A stretch of DNA of 7,191 nt from Kiritimatiellia bacterium (GTDB lineage Bacteria > Verrucomicrobiota > Kiritimatiellia > UBA8416 > JABMPJ01): assembly GCA_029939545.1 (NCBI GenBank), contig JAOZSS010000125.1:1-7191 (forward strand). The letters are read 5' to 3'. The position numbers and the translations under genes are program-made. Below are positions 1 through 4,984 of the stretch, piece after piece. The stretch's first letter is position 1. Each line of letters begins with the position of its first letter. Under the pieces are notes generated by a model. It searched no databases. It was not told where the DNA came from and saw nothing but the letters and a program-made list of their open reading frames with translations.

Positions 1-1
1 A

Positions 2-3000
2 TTGATCAACCCGTGCTGCTCAACCAAGAAATTTCAAATATATTTGGCTAGGTTTCTATTGAACGGACGGGGATATACTGTCGTAGGTCTGCTGCTGGGG
101 CTGGGGTGTACCGTACAGGCCACAACGGTCGAGGTGACACGTCATAGCATACCGGTCGCAGGGCTGAGCATTACCACGGATGCAACAGGGCGCGATCGTG
201 TTGCCATCCAGGGCTTCGGTTCACGCACAGTCCCGGGCGAACCCATTGTTCCATTCCGCCAGGTCAACATCGCCGTACCGCCGGATGCCACCATTCAGGA
301 GGTGCGATTCCGCCCATCCTTCCGCGAACTCTCCCGTTCGTTTGACGTTGCGCCGGCATCCCTGGCGGTGCAAAGCGGAGCCACAGAACAGGAACTGGAC
401 CGGATGTTGGCCCACCGCCAGGCAAATATGGAAACCGCTTACGCCAAGTCAACGTACTATCCGGATACGGTGGCCCGATTCAAGGGCGTGGGGCACCTTC
501 GTCGCTACCGCTACGCGCAGATTGAGTTCGCGCCGTTCCAGTACATCCCCGCCACCGGTCAGGCAAGGGTGGTGTCAGAGCTGGAGATCGAGATCGAGTA
601 TCTGCCCGGTGCATACACCGCAGGTATGGCCGCCGACCCGGCACAGGAAACCTTTGAACCGGAGGCTGAACTGCTGCTGGACAACTTCGTCATGGCACGC
701 CCGTGGTACCGCCAGGCTCCCGTGCAGGTGCTCGGATCGGGTGACTACACCTATCTGGTCCTTGCCCCGGCCGCCCTGGAAGTTGCCCTTGAACCACTGA
801 CACACTGGAAAGAGCAGATCGGACAGCGCGTCAAGTTCATCGCGCTGGAGACGGTCACCAACGATCCCGGTTACGCCTCATTTGACGTACAAGGTAAAAT
901 CCGCGCCTACCTGAGAGACCGCTATCTCTCCTGGGGCAGCCAGTACCTGCTGCTTGTCGGCGATACAGACCTGATCCCGATGCGAGAGTGCACCGTGACC
1001 ACCGCGACATCTACAAACGTCTGCTACACAGACCAGTACTACGGCGAGCTTTCGCTGCCAGACAGCTCAAGCTGGGATGCCGACGGGGACGGCGTCTACG
1101 GGGAATACCCGGATGACCCGATCGACTGGGCCATGGAGCTCTACGTCGGCCGCCTACCGTCGAACGCCGGCGGCACGCTGCGGGGTATCTGCGAACGAAG
1201 CCGTGACTACGAGATGCAGACCGGACCATGGAAGAAGAACGCCCTGTTCTGCACAGCCATTCTCAATGCCACTGACACAGGCGACAAGTACATGCCTTTC
1301 ACCGACGGGGGCTACATGGCGAAGTACCTGTTCGATAATGGATATTTTTCAGACTGGACCACGCGCTGGGGATGTGAGGCTGAGGGGATTGAACCCTCGT
1401 CCATGCCCTACGACTTCCACATCGGATATACCAATGTCGAGCATGAATGGGAAACCGTGGACTATGGCATCGTCAACTTCACCGGGCACGGCGACCCCAG
1501 CGGCCCCCTGCGTTTCGTCTGGCACGATGACAGCAACGGCAATGGCATGGCGAGCCATGGCGAATACACGAAACCCAATATGTTCTACAGCTTCCAAGCT
1601 GGTTCAGTCGGGCCCAGCGAACCCTCCATCGTCTACTTCGCCGGATGCAATGACGGCCGCTGGGATGACCCGAACGCCATTGCCAAACGCGTCATCGTTT
1701 ACCAGGCAGCTGTATCGTCGATTGGCGCCACCATCGATAGCTTCTATTGGATCGGCTGGCAGCAGCCCTCGGATGGCGCAGCAGATCAGTCGCTCCAGGT
1801 CTTTTGGAACCAGTACGTCACGGGCGCCTACCCGCAGGCGGGTAAAGCATTGGCGGTGGCAAAGATATACTATCGCATCACCTACGGCGATTCCGTCGGG
1901 ACGCATATCATCTCTCACATCATGACGTACTACGGCGACCCCTCGCTGAACGTGCAGGGCGTGGCCGACCGGTCCAACCTAAAGCTGGACTGGCCGACAG
2001 CATGGACCTTCCCCGTCGTTCCAAGAGCCACGGCGGATGCCACCACAGCCTGGTGCCCCGTGTCGAGCACGCTGCCCGGCTTCTCACTCTCCACCTACCT
2101 GAACTACGCCGTGGACAACAACGGCACCGTGCCCGCCTATGACGTCATCGTGGCCATGCAAATCGACGGGACAGACGTACGCGCGCAGAAGGACTGGAAC
2201 TGGATCGATCCGGGGCTCCCCGGCCAGATTATCAACGAGGGCCCCTACGCCGTGCATGGCGGTCGGCACACCCTGAGCGTGATCTATGATCCCGATGACA
2301 CCGTGCTCGAGAACAGCGAAGCCGACAACGCGCTGCATCGGCAGTTTGTCTGGTCGCCCTTCGAATTGACAACCGACACGTCGTACGTCTGGGGCGAGGT
2401 CCCGCCGCGCGGGTCGCTTGGCACGGCAAACTGCGAAGGCTTCAAAACCACGCCCCTCACTATGCGCCGCATCTGGGCTGCGGTCGGTTTCCTGCCCGAC
2501 GAACCCGATGCCGACCCGGCGATGCGCCTCTACGAGCCCTATGTCGACTCCACCCATGGTTTTGCCGTGTTCGACGCCGAATCGGACGTCGGCGTAGGCG
2601 AGACCGAAGTCGTTCTCTACAACATCACCGCCGCAGAGACGAACGGACCTGTCTATCCAGGGATCTTTCGCAAGACCGCAGCGAGCAGCGGCGGACGACT
2701 GCAATGGGTCACGGCTGACTCGCTGAACCCCAATGTGCCGCACGATCCCGTCGAGATGGGAGAGAACGATGTGGTCCACCTCTACCAGATCACACTCGAC
2801 CCCGGCGTATGGAAGGCGGAGATAGTCGCAGATTTCGGCGACCGTGCCGATCTCTCCCTTGCTGTCTACGGTCCGGACATGGCCTACGCAGGAATGCTCG
2901 ACTCCGTAACCGGTTTCCGCGCCAACGCGGGCGGTCCCGGCGCCACCGAGACATTTCCCTTTCGCGCCCCGACCAACGGCATGTACGGCGTAGCCGTCTG

Positions 3001-3319
3001 GAAAACCGGTCACAGCGATGCAGGAGAAACGGCCACGTACACGTTAAGTGTCACATCCGACCCCACGCCGCCGCCGACCATCATCCGACGCATGGCTCGT
3101 GTACCCGTACCCGCGTACAATGTCTGGTTGGAGTGGAACGAGGAAGCCGGCTGGGTATACGGAATCAGGTACACCAGCGATCTGAATACCTGGACCACGT
3201 CACCCGCCACCTTCTACGCCACAGAAAACACCCCTCGCGCCTGGCTGGACAACGGCACACACACGGGCGGATCACCGAAACGCTGCCGATTCTACCAAGT
3301 TTTAACTGAACAACCCTGA
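2..3319 (+). CDS. Secreted gingipain-like cysteine protease (peptidase family C25), multidomain; 5' end possibly outside the window
   Basis: Exported endopeptidase of clan CD. Residues are numbered from the TTG at nt 2. Residues 9-23 are basic (K9, K10, R17, R23), 27-38 are hydrophobic, and 'VQA' 38-40 is a probable signal peptidase I site. Residues 41 to about 205 resemble the C25 propeptide. The catalytic domain runs from YTYLVLAP (249-256) through LLLVGDTDLIP (316-326) and YVGRLP (381-386) to GDPSL (645-649). The probable catalytic pair is H496 (TGHGD) and C549 (FAGCNDG). DxDGDG (359-364) and DDSNGNG (509-515) look like calcium-binding loops. A CARDB-like domain follows (about 690-790, with NYAVDNNG and DTVLENSEADN), then an unassigned beta-rich stretch, a PPC-like domain (about 921-1020) and a terminal module with YTSDLNTW (1057-1064) and RFYQV (1096-1100). 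There is no ATG near the start. TTG at 2, 44 or 59, or a codon left of the window, could initiate, and no good Shine-Dalgarno decides between them. The family is clear; substrate specificity is unknown. Confidence 0.88.
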   Translation: MINPCCSTKKFQIYLARFLLNGRGYTVVGLLLGLGCTVQATTVEVTRHSIPVAGLSITTDATGRDRVAIQGFGSRTVPGEPIVPFRQVNIAVPPDATIQEVRFRPSFRELSRSFDVAPASLAVQSGATEQELDRMLAHRQANMETAYAKSTYYPDTVARFKGVGHLRRYRYAQIEFAPFQYIPATGQARVVSELEIEIEYLPGAYTAGMAADPAQETFEPEAELLLDNFVMARPWYRQAPVQVLGSGDYTYLVLAPAALEVALEPLTHWKEQIGQRVKFIALETVTNDPGYASFDVQGKIRAYLRDRYLSWGSQYLLLVGDTDLIPMRECTVTTATSTNVCYTDQYYGELSLPDSSSWDADGDGVYGEYPDDPIDWAMELYVGRLPSNAGGTLRGICERSRDYEMQTGPWKKNALFCTAILNATDTGDKYMPFTDGGYMAKYLFDNGYFSDWTTRWGCEAEGIEPSSMPYDFHIGYTNVEHEWETVDYGIVNFTGHGDPSGPLRFVWHDDSNGNGMASHGEYTKPNMFYSFQAGSVGPSEPSIVYFAGCNDGRWDDPNAIAKRVIVYQAAVSSIGATIDSFYWIGWQQPSDGAADQSLQVFWNQYVTGAYPQAGKALAVAKIYYRITYGDSVGTHIISHIMTYYGDPSLNVQGVADRSNLKLDWPTAWTFPVVPRATADATTAWCPVSSTLPGFSLSTYLNYAVDNNGTVPAYDVIVAMQIDGTDVRAQKDWNWIDPGLPGQIINEGPYAVHGGRHTLSVIYDPDDTVLENSEADNALHRQFVWSPFELTTDTSYVWGEVPPRGSLGTANCEGFKTTPLTMRRIWAAVGFLPDEPDADPAMRLYEPYVDSTHGFAVFDAESDVGVGETEVVLYNITAAETNGPVYPGIFRKTAASSGGRLQWVTADSLNPNVPHDPVEMGENDVVHLYQITLDPGVWKAEIVADFGDRADLSLAVYGPDMAYAGMLDSVTGFRANAGGPGATETFPFRAPTNGMYGVAVWKTGHSDAGETATYTLSVTSDPTPPPTIIRRMARVPVPAYNVWLEWNEEAGWVYGIRYTSDLNTWTTSPATFYATENTPRAWLDNGTHTGGSPKRCRFYQVLTEQP

Positions 3320-3355
3320 TCGGCAGACGAAATTCTTCGTGCGCCCGGTCATAAT

Positions 3356-3378
3356 CCGCCGTACAACATCTACGGTGG
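3356..3378 (+). terminator. Weak hairpin after the protease gene, possible transcription end
   Basis: CCGCCGTA (3356-3363) and TACGGTGG (3371-3378) form an 8-pair stem with one G-T wobble and a 7-base loop, starting 37 bases after the protease stop. A smaller hairpin, ACGAA/TTCGT (3327-3331 with 3336-3340, loop of 4), sits between it and the stop. No T-run follows either stem, so neither is a canonical intrinsic terminator. They could instead protect a 3' end or be chance. Confidence 0.25.
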
Positions 3379-3402
3379 CAATTACAACGAAGAGAGAGAT
3401 CC

Positions 3403-3582
3403 ATGCACCAGCAGACACACGCAAATTCCTTCTGGCAGGCGCTATGGCCGGATCGCTGTGTGCCCTGCCGGCCAAGAGCCCGTCCCTTCCCTCCCCTCCG
3501 CGTGGTCAACCATTGTCGGCTGCTGGCTGGCGTGTGCTTCAACCGTCTAGGGGGGGTAACAACCGGAGTTATACGTGTTTGA
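3403..3582 (+). CDS. Doubtful 59-codon ORF in the xdhA leader
   Basis: An ATG-started frame preceded by a purine run (GAAGAGAGAGA, nt 3389-3399), ending in TGA at 3580-3582 and so overlapping the xdhA start by 8 bases. The predicted peptide is 59 residues, begins MHQQTHANSFWQALW, is rich in Arg and Pro, and has one C-x2-C motif (C19, C22) plus two later cysteines. I recognise no family. The position, a purine-rich pre-start sequence and a terminal overlap fit a leader peptide coupled to xdhA. The composition and the lack of any known counterpart fit a chance ORF equally well. It should not be treated as a gene without conservation. Confidence 0.18.
   Translation: MHQQTHANSFWQALWPDRCVPCRPRARPFPPLRVVNHCRLLAGVCFNRLGGVTTGVIRV
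3445..3474 (+). repeat. Inverted repeat in the xdhA leader
   Basis: TGGCCGG (3445-3451) and CCGGCCA (3468-3474) are perfectly complementary 7-base arms around a 16-base loop. It could be an RNA hairpin in the leader or a dyad for a DNA-binding regulator. In this GC-rich sequence it could also be chance. Confidence 0.3.
3484..3556 (+). other. Pyrimidine tract and G7 run able to pair upstream of the xdhA ribosome binding site
   Basis: Nt 3484-3499 are all C or T. The run of seven G at 3550-3556 can pair with CCCTCCC (3489-3495) or CCCCTCC (3493-3499), giving 7 pairs including one G-U. The G-run ends 8 bases before the Shine-Dalgarno of xdhA. A further small dyad, TAAC (3557-3560) with GTTA (3568-3571), places most of that Shine-Dalgarno in its loop. 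The pairing is visible in the sequence; a regulatory role is inference. Confidence 0.2.
3565..3568 (+). promoter_or_regulatory. Ribosome binding site that decides the xdhA GTG start
   Basis: GGAG lies 6 bases before the GTG at 3575. An in-frame TAA at 3557-3559 rules out any start further upstream, and the next residues align with the usual N-terminus of XdhA. The GTG start is therefore well supported. Confidence 0.75.
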
Positions 3583-4984
3583 GTTCATCGCTAATCGTAC
3601 GCCTGTCAACACATCGGCTTCGCCGGGCACCGTACTGCTCGACTTCCTGCGCGATGAGCTTCAGTTGAAAGGAACGAAGGAGGGGTGTCGGGAAGGCGAC
3701 TGCGGAGCCTGTACCGTCCTGGTCGGCAGGCTCACAGACGAAGGCATGGCTTACCACACGGCCGCATCCTGCCTGTTGCCCATCGGGGCTCTGCATGGCC
3801 GACACATCGTTACGATCGAAGGGCTCACGGAAAACGACCTCTCGGCGATACAACAGGCAATCGTCGATGAGGGCGCCACGCAATGTGGATTCTGCACGCC
3901 GGGCATCGTGGTGGCACTGGCGGGGTTCCTTCTCAACAGCACGTCTCTCAGTGTCGACGACGGCTACGCTGCCGTGGAAGGCAACATCTGTCGCTGCACA
4001 GGCTATGCATCCATCCGGCGCGCCATTGTTCACCTGGTTGATGTCATCCCCACCTTCTCTTCAGATCTCTCGAATCGCGTCACCCATCTTGTCGATGCCA
4101 AGCTCCTACCGGCTTACTTCACCGACATCGCCGCCAAACTCAAAGCCTTACCACCCGCCACGTCGGACAGCACGCCCTCAGTCGGCGCCACGCGTGTGGC
4201 GGGAGGGACCGACCTCTTCGTTCAACGCGCCGAATCGTTGCTGGAGACCCCGCTGCATTTCCTCGACACACCTGACTTGCGAGGTATTCGTCGCGAGGCG
4301 AACCGACTTGTCATCGGCGGCGGCACGACGGTCGAGGAACTCCTGCATGCCGAGGTTCTGCTCGAGACATTCCCGGGCTGGAAACGCTCCCTGCGACTGG
4401 TCTCGTCCACATTGATCCGCAACAGAGCAACGCCGGCTGGAAACATCGTGAATGCCTCACCCATTGGCGATCTTACGATCATGCTGCTTGCGCTTGATGC
4501 GGAACTCACCATCCACGGCCCAGACGGAGTACGACAGGTAGCACTCTCAGCTTTCTATCATGGCTACAAATCGTTTGACCTGGCCGACGAGGAATGGATC
4601 ACGACGATCGCGGCTCCCATTCCGCCGGATGGTGCCCGGTACAACTTTGAGAAGGTGTCACGTCGCGAACACCTCGACATCGCCAGCGTGAACTCGGCCA
4701 TGCAGCTTGTTCTCGACGAGGACAGAATCGCCGATGCTCGCCTCTCAGCCGGCGGCGTTGGCCCTGTGCCGCTCTTCCTGCGAGAGAGCTCTGATTACCT
4801 GAGAGGAAAGCCCCTAACAGACGAGACAGTCTCCGGCCTGCTCAAGGTGGTCGATGCGGAGATAGCCCCGATCAGCGACGTGCGCGGCTCGGAAGTATAC
4901 AAGCGGCGCCTGCTGCGCCGACTCGTCATCGCCCATTTCACGGAGCTGTGTCCCGACCTGGAGTTGGTGGAGGGCGCACTATGA
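3575..4984 (+). CDS. xdhA: Xanthine dehydrogenase, Fe-S/FAD subunit (XdhA)
   Basis: Electron-transfer subunit of cytoplasmic xanthine dehydrogenase. It takes electrons from the molybdenum centre in XdhB through two [2Fe-2S] clusters to FAD and then NAD+. At 469 residues it is close to R. capsulatus XdhA. Domains in order: plant-type ferredoxin (about 1-75) with GTKEGCREGDCGAC and cluster ligands C38, C43, C46 and C66; helical [2Fe-2S] domain (about 76-155) with QCGFCTPG and CRCTGY, ligands C104, C107, C139 and C141; a linker; FAD-binding domain (about 195-365) with VAGGTDL (208-214) and IRNRATPAGNIVNASPIGD (281-299); and the CO-dehydrogenase flavoprotein C-terminal domain from about DIASVN (368) to the end. 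All eight cluster cysteines are present. One variation is ATPAGN, where relatives usually have a GGN. The start is GTG, fixed by an upstream in-frame stop and a Shine-Dalgarno. It overlaps xdhB by 4 bases, which indicates an operon. No specific regulator is visible. Confidence 0.95.
   Translation: MFEFIANRTPVNTSASPGTVLLDFLRDELQLKGTKEGCREGDCGACTVLVGRLTDEGMAYHTAASCLLPIGALHGRHIVTIEGLTENDLSAIQQAIVDEGATQCGFCTPGIVVALAGFLLNSTSLSVDDGYAAVEGNICRCTGYASIRRAIVHLVDVIPTFSSDLSNRVTHLVDAKLLPAYFTDIAAKLKALPPATSDSTPSVGATRVAGGTDLFVQRAESLLETPLHFLDTPDLRGIRREANRLVIGGGTTVEELLHAEVLLETFPGWKRSLRLVSSTLIRNRATPAGNIVNASPIGDLTIMLLALDAELTIHGPDGVRQVALSAFYHGYKSFDLADEEWITTIAAPIPPDGARYNFEKVSRREHLDIASVNSAMQLVLDEDRIADARLSAGGVGPVPLFLRESSDYLRGKPLTDETVSGLLKVVDAEIAPISDVRGSEVYKRRLLRRLVIAHFTELCPDLELVEGAL
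4969..4974 (+). promoter_or_regulatory. Ribosome binding site of xdhB, inside the end of xdhA
   Basis: GGAGGG lies 6 bases before the ATG at 4981, within the last codons of xdhA. Together with the ATGA start/stop overlap (4981-4984) it supports both independent initiation and translational coupling of the two subunits. Confidence 0.75.

Noticed and set aside
101..121. Lipoprotein signal (Cys36 in LGLGCTVQA)
   Set aside because: The residues before Cys36 (G-L-G) do not fit a lipobox, which needs a Leu or similar at -3. The following V-Q-A fits a signal peptidase I site better.
1077..1925. 282-codon + strand frame overlapping the protease catalytic domain
   Set aside because: It reads the same DNA out of frame with the catalytic His/Cys region. 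The product is Ser/Thr/Arg/Pro-rich low complexity without any family signature.
2084..3013. 309-codon open frame on the minus strand, opposite the protease gene
   Set aside because: It lies wholly opposite a gene with clear domains, has no recognisable motif, and its Gly/Val/Arg/Asp-rich composition is what the complement of GC-rich coding sequence gives.
3327..3355. Possible sigma-70 promoter with CATAAT (3350-3355) as -10
   Set aside because: At 17-base spacing the -35 position reads ACGAAA, which is a poor match. The element is no better than expected by chance.
3165..3542. 125-codon minus-strand frame across the protease end and the intergenic gap
   Set aside because: Cys/Arg-rich random-looking product with no family signature, partly antisense to the conserved C-terminal module of the protease.
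3550..3556. G7 run as a slippage or frameshift site joining an upstream frame to xdhA
   Set aside because: The in-frame TAA at 3557-3559 directly after the run blocks entry into the xdhA frame whatever the slip, and XdhA already has a full-length N-terminus.
3339..3668. 109-codon + strand frame with a signal-peptide-like stretch (RKFLLAGAMAGSLCALPA) spanning the intergenic region
   Set aside because: It runs 94 bases into xdhA in a different frame, starts at a GTG with no ribosome binding site, and becomes Ser/Arg-rich noise after the hydrophobic stretch.
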